DNA of 64,000 bases from Alternaria dauci (Eukaryota; Ascomycota; Dothideomycetes; Pleosporales; Pleosporaceae). The notes below the pieces were generated by a model that was given only the letters and a program-made list of their open reading frames with translations, was not told the origin of the DNA and searched no databases. Numbering within the stretch: the stretch's first letter is position 1; every line of letters starts with the position of its first letter. Below, piece by piece: positions 28,401-38,400 of the stretch. The position numbers were made by a program, and so were the translations under genes. Location: the NCBI RefSeq assembly GCF_042100115.1, contig NC_091279.1, positions 2,666,001 to 2,730,000 of the forward strand. The letters are read 5' to 3'.

Positions 28401-29913
28401 AGGCGGCTGTACCACTATTTACCTGCACACACAGTACCGCTTCAATTCCGACATCAACGCTCTCACCAACCACATCCTTCCTCGTGGCCGTATGGAAGTG
28501 GCCCCCGGGGTAGATGACCGGGAAGAAAACATTCGCGCCATGGAGATCGCGATGGAGCAGTTCAACATTTCCTCCGGCCATCGCGTCATCTTCGTCAGCG
28601 TCAAAGGTAGCCACGACATCGTCGGTGCCACCAAGTCTCGCTACAACAAGGACTTCATTCCCTATACCCTCCGGGCCGTCTGCAAGATGATCGCTGGCGG
28701 GTTTTCTGGTAAGCAGGTCGCTATCATCACCCCGTATGTAGCGCAAGTTGCCGCTATCCGCTTCGTATTGGCTAGATTCATGGAGCACTTAGCCAATCAG
28801 GTTGACGAGGAGGAGCTGTTCAAACTTAGCGTCCAGCTGCGAGACGTCGAAGTCTTCACAGTCGACAAAATGCAGGGCGCCGAGAAGGAAGGTATTGTAT
28901 TCGACACCACCAACGCTGGCGACCTCGGTTTCGTCAAGCATACCACACGAATGCTCCTAGCCGTTGGACGCGCGCGTTCCCTCCTCGTTATCGTTGGTAA
29001 TCCTGTGAGCGTCCTCGCCGAATACACTGGTGCGACCGACAAGGACAAGCGGTACGTCAAGCTCGCCTACTACAAGGTTTGGAAATGGTGCCTAGACCGA
29101 AAATCCGCCATCCAATTGCACGTTGATCCAGAATTGGCTCAAGGTTGGTGCGAGTTCAACCCCCCGTTCAATGTCGCCGAGCATATAGAGGCCTTCGCTG
29201 CGGGCTCTCAGGCCACTGAAGAGCCCATAAAGATGTTTCCCGATGCCAACTACGGACCTCTCCCCACATTTTCCACAGCCTCCCCCGTCGACGGTGATGG
29301 AATTGATTTCTATTCCGGTGGAGATGACTGGAATCGGGATGACGCCAAGGACAAGCCAAATGATGATGGGGTTCCTTTCTATTCCGGTGGAGATGACTGG
29401 AATCGGGATGACGCCAAGGACAAGCCAAATGATGATGGGGTTCCTTTCTATTCCGGTGGAGATGACTGGAATCGGGATGACGCCAAGGACAAGCCAAATG
29501 ATGATGGGGTTCCTTTCTATTCCGGTGGAGATGACTGGAATCGGGATGACGCCAAGGACAAGCCAAATGATGATGGGGTTCCTTTCTATTCCGGTGGAGA
29601 TGACTGGAATCGGGATGACGCCAAGGACAAGCCAAATGATGATGGGATTCCTTTCTATTCCGGTGGAGATGACTGGAATCGGGATGACGCCAAGGACAAG
29701 CCAGAGGGTGAGGATCACGCCGACGATGGTGGAGACGAAGCCAAGGACAAGCCAGAGGGTGAGGATCACGCCGACGATGGTGGAGACGAAGCCAAGGACA
29801 AGCCAGAGGGTGAGGATCACGCTGACGATGATGAGGATCACGCCGGCAATGATGAGGGTCACGGTGGAGATCAGTGCAGCAACGTAGCACACGACTGGAA
29901 CCAGTACGATTGA
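25471..29913 (+). CDS. Gene F: zinc-knuckle Upf1-like helicase
   Basis: One intact exon. I take ATG 25471 (CCAGCATGG context), giving 1480 aa; the frame opens only ten codons earlier and without ATG. Four CCHC zinc knuckles of the CxxCxxxGHxxxxC type lie at residues 56-69, 78-91, 96-109 and 121-134, followed by a short EDVSK repeat. SF1B helicase motifs are GPGGVGKT (631-638), DEAGK (904-908, motif II), GDIHQP (944-949, motif III), QYR (988-990), VDKMQGAEKE (1131-1140, motif V) and AVGRAR (1164-1169, motif VI). This set matches the Upf1/Sen1-like group, which act on RNA or RNA:DNA. Zinc knuckles also bind single-stranded nucleic acid. A repeat-rich acidic tail starts near 1275. Codons are strongly C/G-ending, unlike the AT-rich flanks. 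Its target is unknown. Confidence 0.88.
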   Translation: MADQSVMHYMVNDRPTSAPHDTEVYDQGIAVLEAPGKDSVQLGGLPDAPDREKHACFTCKEPGHRAKDCPKKLEQQACSNCGEVGHVYRDCPTNECFNCGGHGHLSKQCPSEPAADQGPRCNGCNRLGHVASDCFYPQPIKTRKFRAPKEDASKEDVSKEDVSKDGKDELPPAQTMAPPLDKPSFTTKLFTRKIPHYVSSVSVEMDISYPSDDASITLRGHAHRAASITLTAHNIVNCTVLPMKITDEFFTSRVSQEDVKRAASKLALSELGMLLHFRFDLQTEQPDGQPLNSRPLYGLGFFSHQNFGIFDEVIHRARDILENGGEGTVLHFFTVATESAQERMDTVYKEMQAQYKNDPILLYWKDCRVNPQTGMEISVDKQPKGFKVPPQWAFQNNTQYVTVHYQNLVHELRKAAKQKGFEITDTKIMKVRGGGDRLYYAELRVPEGASYREGAFVDIQFSPYQEQADTWRFEIKPSAGITPASYIGGFLYRPRLGASFAEQPLFKEGVHYSCAFNYRTLPEAEEALRKLRGIYVFARLNPATVGIKRQINALNHYFRGGDAFSDVTQILHNSYLRFPDDKIVDYFAGMFAYLGDNGAKDSIMERLNRSLQPDVLQKLRALAGGVALIQGPGGVGKTRIIEALAVAHYEAQQTGVIHGLGRLAAFWVTSPLNKQLDDAMLRIYTACLERRKELKAAGIQARFPIVIRRHMKETETAVVRKESEAARNVLLKNEKPPYFEYIEEEHFTKDQLKEQAAAYQEKSSEDRRTMAFLDALTVDSQFRILLETSETKSSFTDKRLQLEMLSEGAWVLRLAGVPERNADTNELVVHEIAQPKKYRDFRFQLDLYASGQEFDADDMRRLTALTNEIIRDLAQLAVAIGMTSDVISQPRTHTLEQPYAVHHDEAGKSSESSTLAPLVYTHAYNNEGPLMVERKAITPHLFFGDIHQPKPSAAGGSEERHVFSDQQDLPFFHRAMLGGCTTIYLHTQYRFNSDINALTNHILPRGRMEVAPGVDDREENIRAMEIAMEQFNISSGHRVIFVSVKGSHDIVGATKSRYNKDFIPYTLRAVCKMIAGGFSGKQVAIITPYVAQVAAIRFVLARFMEHLANQVDEEELFKLSVQLRDVEVFTVDKMQGAEKEGIVFDTTNAGDLGFVKHTTRMLLAVGRARSLLVIVGNPVSVLAEYTGATDKDKRYVKLAYYKVWKWCLDRKSAIQLHVDPELAQGWCEFNPPFNVAEHIEAFAAGSQATEEPIKMFPDANYGPLPTFSTASPVDGDGIDFYSGGDDWNRDDAKDKPNDDGVPFYSGGDDWNRDDAKDKPNDDGVPFYSGGDDWNRDDAKDKPNDDGVPFYSGGDDWNRDDAKDKPNDDGVPFYSGGDDWNRDDAKDKPNDDGIPFYSGGDDWNRDDAKDKPEGEDHADDGGDEAKDKPEGEDHADDGGDEAKDKPEGEDHADDDEDHAGNDEGHGGDQCSNVAHDWNQYD
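29296..29835 (+). repeat. Coding repeats at the gene F C-terminus
   Basis: Six units of 69 bp (23 codons, core FYSGGDDWNRDDAKDKP) are followed by about three units of 51 bp (17 codons, core EGEDHADDGGDEAKDKP). Copy 2 has four and about five. Both periods keep the frame, so the tail length varies freely between copies. Confidence 0.95.
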
Positions 29914-30478
29914 AAAGGTTCTAGAGACGCTGGAGGTGATTTGGAGATCAAGGAAGACAAGCCTCCCAGTAGGATAGTGTGGGACTAGGCTAATATCGAT
30001 CTCTTCTTGTTCTTTGAAAGCCAGTACGTAGTAATGAAGAGAAGTAGTAGAGTAAGAGTTTATGCGCTTACTCTATTCCTCTTAAAGTGATAATACACTG
30101 TATCAAAATAATAAACGTGCTGGTAAAAGACGCAAGCACAACACTGTTGAAAGACACTGTAATAAATCGCGGTAAAGGTGTGTTTCCTAAACACCTTGAG
30201 TTCACCGTATGCAGCTGTATATGTTTGACAATAGATGGGTTGGAAGTAAAGCCCTGAACTTCAAGTGGTTCTGGAGAGTTGCGGCTACGTTGGGGAGAAG
30301 AGGAGTTAAGGCAGAAGAGGATTTTGGAGGAGAAGTAATAATATACTGTATGTAGAACTTATACGGGTGTATAAAGCTGTAATATGTAGTATAGTAAGGT
30401 ACAATAGGTGGTACAATAGTTGGTAATATGTACTATAGTATGTTGTATTATACATTACGATATATCACGGTTGATGTT
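29914..30478. terminator. 3-prime region of gene F
   Basis: A 9-bp perfect hairpin, TAGAGTAAG (30048-30056) and CTTACTCTA (30067-30075) with a 10-nt loop, lies 135 bp after the stop. AT-rich words suited to polyadenylation follow (AATAATAAACG). A GGTAAAAGACGCAAGCAC word resembles one after gene B. No gene seen. Confidence 0.4.
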
Positions 30479-30948
30479 GCAGCAAGTTGAGGTTCATGTT
30501 GCAGCAAGTTGCGGTTGATGTTGCAGTAAGTTGCGGTTAATGTTGCAGCAAGTTGAGGTTCATGTTGCAGCAAGTTGCGGTTAATGTTGCAGCAAGTTGC
30601 GGTTGATGTTGCCGCAAGTTGAGGTTCATGTTGCAGCAAGTTAAGGTTTATGTTGCAGCAAGTTGAGGTTCATGTTGCAGCAAGTTGAGGTTTATGTTGC
30701 AGCAAGTTGCGGTTGATGTTGCAGCAAGTTGAGGTTTATGTTGCAGCAAGTTGAGGTTCATGTTACAGTAAGTTGCGGTTAATATTGCAGTAAGTTGCGG
30801 TTGATGTTGCCGTAAGTTAAGGTTGATGTTATAGTAAGTTAAGGTTTATGTTACAGCAAGTTACGGTTTATATTATAGTAAGTTAAGGTTTATATTATAG
30901 TAAGTTAAGGTTTATATTATAGTAAGTTAAGGTTTATATTATAGTAAC
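30479..30948. repeat. 22-bp minisatellite with RIP gradient, copy 1
   Basis: About 21 units of 22 bp (core GTTGCAGCAAGTTG). Clean at the gene F side; from about 30760 the units lose C and G step by step. By 30860 they read ATTATAGTAAGTTA. Every change is CpA to TpA or TpG to TpA, the RIP signature. Confidence 0.9.
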
Positions 30949-32382
30949 TTTTAATAAATATTAAAGTTAGTATTACCTAATCTTTTAAAAATTTATACAT
31001 CTATTAGTATAAATAGTTAGTAATCCTTTTACTATATCTTTAAAAAATATACTTTCTACTAAATATATTTATAATAATTAATTTTTTTCTTTCTTATTTA
31101 TTATTTAATAATATTACTATAGAAGTAATAAAACTAGACTACTTTTACTTTATAATAATAAAGTAATAAATAAAGAAAAAGTATAAAATAAAGCTAGTTA
31201 AATTAAATTTTATTTAAATAAGTAGAATAATAAATACTAAAGTAAGAATAAAGTTATTAAGTATTTAATTAAGTAATAAGTAAAGATAGTTTAAAGCTAT
31301 ATTAACTAAATACTAGTTACTACTAAGTAAGACTTTCTTATATTATCTTTATAAAAGAAATTTATACTACTATATATAAAACTTAAATAAAGATTAAGAA
31401 TTTATAAAGTTTTACTATAATTAAGAAACCTTTTAAAAAAAGTTATTTATTTTACTTAACTAAGGGTAAGTATATAGTATATAGTAATATATTAAATAAG
31501 ATTTTTTTACTTTTTTATTTATCTATATTCTTATATAAAGGTTTACTTAGATTTAATAACTTTTAACTACTTTATAAAAAGAAGAAAAGAGTATAACTTA
31601 TATTTAAGATAAAGATATTTATAAAGTAAAAGAATAAAATATTTAATACTTTAAAATAAAAAATATTTTATAAAAATTTAGTATTTTTTCTTTAAGAAAA
31701 AAAAGTATAATAAAGTATTAGTAACTACTAAGTATAGTTATTTAAAAAATAAGAAGTAGTTTTTTATAATTTATTATTTTATAATAACTAGTTACTTCTA
31801 ATTAACTTACTATATAATAAGCTAAAACTTAATTAGCTTATTCCTTAATAAGATCTTAGTTATATATATAAAGTATACTATTTATAAAATCTAAGTAGTA
31901 AGTAGTTTACTTAGATTCTATACTAGTATACTAGATAAATAATACTCTAAGCTACTACTTCCTAAATAACTTTTAAACTATAGCTTTCCTTAACTTCTTT
32001 TCTTATTTAATAAAATAATAGTATACTTATATAATAGCTCCTTAAGTATAGCCTTTTATATACTACTTCTAACTATATAGCTATTTTTAATTAAGTAAAC
32101 TAGTAGAAAGAAATAATTTTAAAAGTAGTATTTATTAAAAGTTAATAAAAGATTTAAGGTAAAAATAAATTTTTTTTTATTTTATTTAAAAAAAGAGTTT
32201 TTAAGTATTTTAAGTAATAGTTAGTATAGTTTTTTAAATCCTTTATTACTAATAGTAAGATTTATTTCTAAAGTATATAGTTTTATTATTTATATTACTA
32301 TATAGCTAATAATATTATAAGAATAAAATAAATATAAACTTTACTACTATTTTACTTTAACTTTAATATAAATTAATCTTAA
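30949..32382. other. AT-rich, RIP-type tail of copy 1
   Basis: Almost no C or G and almost no CpA or TpG; no reading frame. The first ~900 bp (to 31850) is shared with copy 2 with very few differences. The rest (31851-32382) is present only here. Confidence 0.8.
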
Positions 32383-32598
32383 AAGCCTTAAGTAACTAAG
32401 AAGCCCTAAGTAACTAAGAAGCCCTAAATAACTAAGAAGCCTTAAGTAACTAAGAAGCCCTAAATAACTAAGAAGCCCTAAGTAACTAAGAAGCCCTAAG
32501 TAACTAAGAAGCCTTAAGTAACTAAGAAGCCCTAAATAACTAAGAAGCCCTAAATAACTAAGAAGCCTTAAGTAACTAAGAAGCCCTAAATAACTAAG
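32383..32598. repeat. Twelve 18-bp repeats at the 1/2 junction
   Basis: Twelve units of AAGCCCTAAGTAACTAAG, with CCTTAA and AAATAA variants, end 12 bp before unit 2. Seven or eight units contain CCCTAA, the fungal telomere word, but spaced every 18 bp and not in a pure array. Variants differ by C/T and G/A changes only. Confidence 0.95.
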
Positions 32599-32610
32599 AA
32601 GCCTTAAATA

Positions 32611-32832
32611 CTATAGAGGTAAACAGTATAACTAGCATAGGGTTAGAGGTAAGAGAGTAGCTATAGAGGTCTACCCCTAGGGGTAAGATAGTATCTATAG
32701 AGTACTACCCTTAGGGGCGAGATAGTAGGCGTAGAGTGCTGCCCCCAGGGGCGAGATAGTAGGCGTAGAGTGCTGCCCCCAGGGGCGAGATAGTAGCCGC
32801 GGATTGCCGTAAGGTGCTGCCCTTGGGGGCGA
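32611..32832. repeat. 34-bp minisatellite, copy 2
   Basis: Only about five units remain, against about 13 and 31 in copies 1 and 3. The outer RIP-marked units and the last unit next to gene A are kept, so the loss was in the middle. Confidence 0.9.
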
Positions 32833-32992
32833 GAGTGACTAACACTCACCGCTAGACTTACAGCGGCCTATGCAAGAATAGACGGCTTCTCGCCTACTTA
32901 TACCTTGTGTAGTACCTCTCTATTGCTTTCTTACCTTCTCTTATCTCTTTTCCACTTACCTTAGTTTCTGTGTTCTTTCTAACAACGTTGCA

Positions 32993-35260
32993 ATGAAGCG
33001 CCCTCTAGCAAACGTTTTAACCAAAAACAGCAAACGGCAGCGTACGAATGATCCAGAGATTGAAGAGACAACTCCTATCCACGAACAAGCTGCGCCATAC
33101 CTACTCGCTATAGCGAAGTTTCCAATCGATGCGCTTAGCGCAGAATGGAGTTTTGGTGTCAATAGGTCTATTGACACAGCACACCAGCGCCGCCTCTGCG
33201 AGATCTTTAACGAAACTGGTATTCTTCGACGAGACCCTAGCCACCAACTGCAGATTGCCTGTTCTAAGGAACACGTAGAGCAGATGCTTCATCATCTGAA
33301 GGTGGAATTGCCAGCTCAGAGCACAGTTACTTCTGCCACGTTTGCGGATAAGGAAGGATTGGAATGGCCGTCGTTCAAGAGCTGGAAAAGCGTGACTGGA
33401 GGGACAGCGGAACTTATTACGGGTCACCATCGTGTAGAGGCATTCAAAGAGTATCTTCGCCTTCGGCAGTTAGGAGAAGAGGAGAGGTGGTGGGTGTGCC
33501 GCATCTACGATAAAGGCGGGTGCCCCTTAACGCGCGTACTGTGAACAACAGCCCCTAACCTTTTTAGACACGCTACCACCAGACACTCGTGTTAAACTTC
33601 GGGCGAATCGGGCCGATATTACGCTCCCTGACAATCATGGCCAGATATGGTCCGAGTTAACCAGCCTGTTCTGCACAAACGCCAATCTCTTTCAAGGCTC
33701 AAGCAAGTCAGTTGAGAAAGAGATGAGAGAGCATCTTCAGCTTAGTAGCCGCGTCAAGTTCCCAATACGGCGGCTAGTTACCCTGTGGAGAAATCAAAAC
33801 TGGCAGCCCCTGCTTACGCGTTGGTGTTCTACCGCAATTGGGCAGGCAACGTTTAATCTCTCCACTTTTGAGTGGATGGCTAGTTGTCGGATAGATGACG
33901 TATGTGTAACCCGCCGCCGAAATACTCTGACCTGTCTTGCTAATCTACTGTCTAGCATTGGTTCGCTGCGTTTGAGAACGTACTTCGCATCTCTACATCT
34001 ATTCGAAAGCAGTATGGGGTTGACGCCAGTTTAGCAGACTGGAACACGCTAGCTAGCCTGCCCCAGGCACGAAGTCCCCATGACGTACAAGACCTGTTCT
34101 ACCCTGGCGAGGAGTTAGACAAGGATCCTGGCCCTTCCCATACGCGCCGGCAGGGCTTCTTCCCAACTCTAAGCAATGAGGCCTACCATGCGCTATACTC
34201 CACTGTACTTTCAAAGCCCACACACACGTACACAAACATCCTCGCTCTCTTAAAAACCCCGAAGAAAGAGGGGAAGCTTATGAGGAGTATTATGACCCAC
34301 GTCAGCCAATGGGTAAACAGCGGATCCGCCAAGGTGTCTGACAGCGACAACAACAAACCCGCACTGCGGAAGTATCTAGTGCCCGTGCTGCAGAGCAGGC
34401 ATGCCGGCCAGGCTGATCAAAAATCTCTTGACCTCCAACAAGAAGTACTGCAACACGTACAGCAAAATGCGGAAGCATTCACAAGCTCTATACTAGACCG
34501 CTATATTGACGAGTACCCAAGTGCAGAGATCAAGAACTACGGCGCACGCTTCCAGCATAAGGTGTGGAGAGAACTGCTGTCAATTGTGACCAGTTTCACA
34601 GGGCCAACCTTGCACAACAAGCACTTGGCGTGCCTAATTCAAAGCGATACCTACATAGCGCGAACGCCTACAATCGCACAAATCGCGTGTGATGCTATCT
34701 GTCAGGTCCCTGAAGTCGTCAACGAACCTGCGCTCCAGTCTACTAGGGCAGCAAACGACTTGCTAGAGACAATTCAGGTCGCAATCACTGAATGGATGTC
34801 TAGACACACTCTAGAAGACTCTGATAATACAAGTCAAGAGGTTCCGCTGCCCGCAAGGCACTCTAACGCCGAGTCTAGCAGAGAGAGAGAGCTCAATCTG
34901 ACAGTCTCTGAAGCGGCACGTAGCGTTTCAGCACGGTCGAGTTCGGACCAGCTTACCCCAGAGCTAATTTCTCACCCCTCAACTGAGCCGCGCATACCCA
35001 AGGCATCCCAGCAGACCAAAGTTCAAAACAGGGGGATTGAGGACTTGAGTCTAAGCGACCTTGCTGCAGCCCGAGAGAAACACCGTCAGAAACGCACCCT
35101 TAGCGACCAGGTAGCTGTAAAGGGCAGTGCTTCTCTAAGCGAAAAGACCCGAAAGAAACACCGTAAGAAACACACCCTTGGCGACCAGGTAGCTGTAGAG
35201 GGCAGTGCTTCTCCAAGCGAAAAGACTCGACAGAAACAACGAGGGGCTTGGAGGAAGTAA
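32993..35260 (+). CDS. Gene A, copy 2 (ParB/Srx-like)
   Basis: Exons 32993-33515, 33568-33899 and 33956-35260. I saw no difference from copy 1; the GC donor at 33516 is kept. See gene A at 8868 for domains. Confidence 0.7.
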
Positions 35261-35418
35261 TCCGTATCTGACCCTAGCCCTAACCCAATAGACACTGTTC
35301 CTCTCCTCTTTCCTCTGCACTGGATATTGTGATTCTCGATCATCATCTATCGATCTACCCTACAAGATCCTCAGCCCTTAGCCAACGTACTATTTTATAT
35401 AATACTGTTCTTATCATC

Positions 35419-38400
35419 ATGTCTTTAGATCTTGCACAACAAAACGATAGCGATTACGATAACAGCAGTGCTGGAGAGGAGGACGGCCTGTACCAAGATG
35501 TGCAACCTGATGAGCACGATAGAGAACCTGACGAGCATGATGGAGAAGAATACCACGAGAGCAGCCTTGGGGACGAAGACGCAATAGCGAATAATCAACT
35601 TACCTGGGCTATTGACCACAGCGGAGGTGACCACCGACTACCTGGTGAGTTTAAGAGCATCCTACTTGTACGCATATAGTAACTACGTAGTAGTGAAGGG
35701 ATTTATCAAGATGATAGACAGCCCCGAATTTAACGGCAGTAAGGCTATTGGAATGCTGCAGAAGCGATACACGATAGACTACGGATCGAGGCGCGTTGGG
35801 TCCCGACCAGCCAAGCCTGAGGACAAATTTATCCCTGAGTTCCACCTCGACCTTATCATTATCATCGGCCGGCCGCTCCAACCCATTGTGAAGTTCTCTA
35901 CGTTCTTCGACCACGTAACAATCAGCTTTAAACACTGGCGAGCTCCATACAGCGCTAAACACAGCCACGGACTGTCGTTTGATATGGAGCATCGTACCTT
36001 CCGTCTTGCAAAGGGTGGAACGCGCGAATCTTGGTTTATTGTTATGCACCCTGTCGATAGCACAGTAGACCCTCTTCTGTCAGGCAGCGAACGTCGCAAA
36101 CGCCGCGAGAAGGCGTCTGAGCACAGCGCTCTCAAACCCTCCCATGCCCTGTTCCTTACGTCGTACATTAAGAAAGTCTTCCTTACAGGCGTATTACTTG
36201 GAGAGGGTGTTGAGGCTTCTTGGAAATTGGATGGACCCCAGTCGCAATCGATCTCAATCGTCAAGTGGGAAACGTTCCAGGAGCAGTTCATGGAAGGGTG
36301 GCCAGAGTACGTGCGCAAGAACACGCAGGATCCGTTCTGGACTAAGAACCTGCCAGCGTTCCATGCGTATGACTACGGGCAGAACCTTCCAATTGAGTTG
36401 TCTACTGAGCAACTCAATAGTCTGCCTAAGGAAACCCGGTTGCGCCCTGATGACGAGACGTCTGACTCTGATGACGAGACGTCTGACTCTGATGACGAGA
36501 CGTCTGACTCTGATGACGAGACGTCTGACTCTGATAGCGAGACGTCTGATTCTAGGAATGATTTGTCAAACTCTGGGAATGATTTACCAAACTCTCAGAA
36601 TGATTTATCTAACTCTGAAGACGCGGCGGCTAGGTCCGAAGGCGGCGCAGAGGGGGCTACGCCCCCACAGAGCGGTACACAAACAGGCGATCCAATTCCC
36701 CCGCCGCACGACCATCAACAGCCGTTTGATAACTACACACAGGATCTTCTACGCGCACTAGAGGACAAGTATAGACTGGAGAGCATTGAGACGGTCTCCT
36801 ACGCGCTAGCGGTCGACATCCACTCAATAGCATCTTCCAACCTCCCTAACGCCTCTAATGACGTCGGTGTCATTCTCGCACCTGCGCGCTGCCTCCTTGC
36901 CAATCGCAACAACGTTGTTCGCCAATACCAACACCCGCGCGACTTTACCTTCTACCCTCTTGCCTTCCATCCATCGTACGGCAACTTCTCCTCCGCGCAG
37001 CCCCCAGCATTCCTACGCGACAACGTGCTCGCTGTAATGGAGGACAACATGAGCTATCAGAACAACGGTGCGAGCGTGTTGACTAGTGGTTATTTTCAGG
37101 CGTACTCCAACATTAAGCGAACTATACGCCATAGCCCCGGCAACTTACTTGCTACCAAGGGCATTGCCACGGCTGCCCTGACGCTGCCAGATCAGGATGG
37201 CAACCTAAACCCTCGGGTAGCGGCGAAGCGGCAGCGTTTACTGCGGAAATTGCGAGGCGAACAGACTCCTGATAACCCTACGTCTTCCCAACCGTTCGCT
37301 CGCGAGCAACAGCGGATTAAAGCCGCTATAAAGGAAGAACTGTACGCGTTTAGGATGGAGCAAGTTCTGTCTGTGCAGGTGTCGCAGTTAGCTGACGGTC
37401 AACGGAATTTTGCGACAGTGCTTCAACCTATCCTCCAGCTAATCCGGTACTTCTCGCTGGAACAACCTACCTACATTGATGTCCTCTTCGCGTTCAAAGA
37501 ACGCATCTTTCCAAAGGTTCTCTCCTCCTTTGCTAGTCTGTTCGCGCACGCATCAGACGAGTTTTATCGTCGCTTCAAGGCTGCTGGCTCTAAAGGGCTG
37601 CCTTTTGCCCTAGCGGAAGGTGTGGCCGCATTCGATCGCCTTGGCAGCTACTGCTTTACTGGGTTCCCCCGGTCTTTAGTGGGCTCAGTGCTCGGGCCTC
37701 TCTGCACCATAGAAAGCATTGAGCAGGGTGGGTGGCCGTTTATCGACCCCAACATGCTCAATCTGCAAGGCAGTGGCCATGCTAACCTAGTGCGTTGGCC
37801 GCGCATGGACAATGGACGACCTATTATGATGCACGTTGCTTCCATTCGCCACCACTATGGGCCCCAGGTTGCCGCTTATTGTCACAGCGAGGTATGGTTC
37901 CGTGAGCTTGGTGGGCTCACAGGTAAAGGGCCTCGTGGCGCAGAAGAGTTCCTAGTAGAGGTGCTCGAAGAGATGTGGAAGCCGCAGACAATCGCTTTCG
38001 TAACACACCAATTCTATCGCGCTCTGAACAAGGGCGGACGGGGCAATGCTCAAAGCGTAAGCCTAACAACACTGCAGGCACGACAGGAGGCGCAAGAGCA
38101 GGTGACGCGTTGGGCTGAAAGCGAGCACCCCTTCTCTGCAGGGTTCGTGCAATTAGCGTTTCAAATATCAGCCGCTAACACAGTACAGGGAGTACGAGTC
38201 GATCTTTCCTGTCTTTTATCCAGAAGCGACTTCGGGTTTGAGAAGCCAGACGCGACGCGACTTTGCGCAAGAGCTCTACTGGGAGTGTGTTAACAGCCAT
38301 GGCCAATCTAGTAGCTACCTCTTTTCAAAGAACGCGAGCTGGTTCACTGTGTTACGCGCTGCCGTGCAACACGCCAGGGCCAAGGCGATGAAGGAGGAAT

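Larger units (their letters stand above)
8194..32610 (+). repeat. Tandem unit copy 1 (24.4 kb)
   Basis: First of three head-to-tail copies, starting at CTATAGAGGT. All genes A-F recur at a constant offset (24,125 then 24,146 bp) in copy 2. Genes A and B recur at 48,929 bp in copy 3. The 24,417 bp length includes a 760 bp segment at 31851-32610 that copy 2 lacks. I found only a handful of single-base differences by eye across the gene-bearing part; length differences sit in tandem repeats. No terminal inverted repeat or obvious target duplication marks the unit ends. Confidence 0.95.

Noticed and set aside
29092..29892. Minus-strand frame of 266 codons with repeated hydrophobic segments (and two others)
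   Set aside because: Shadow of the gene F coding repeats; changes exactly with their unit number.
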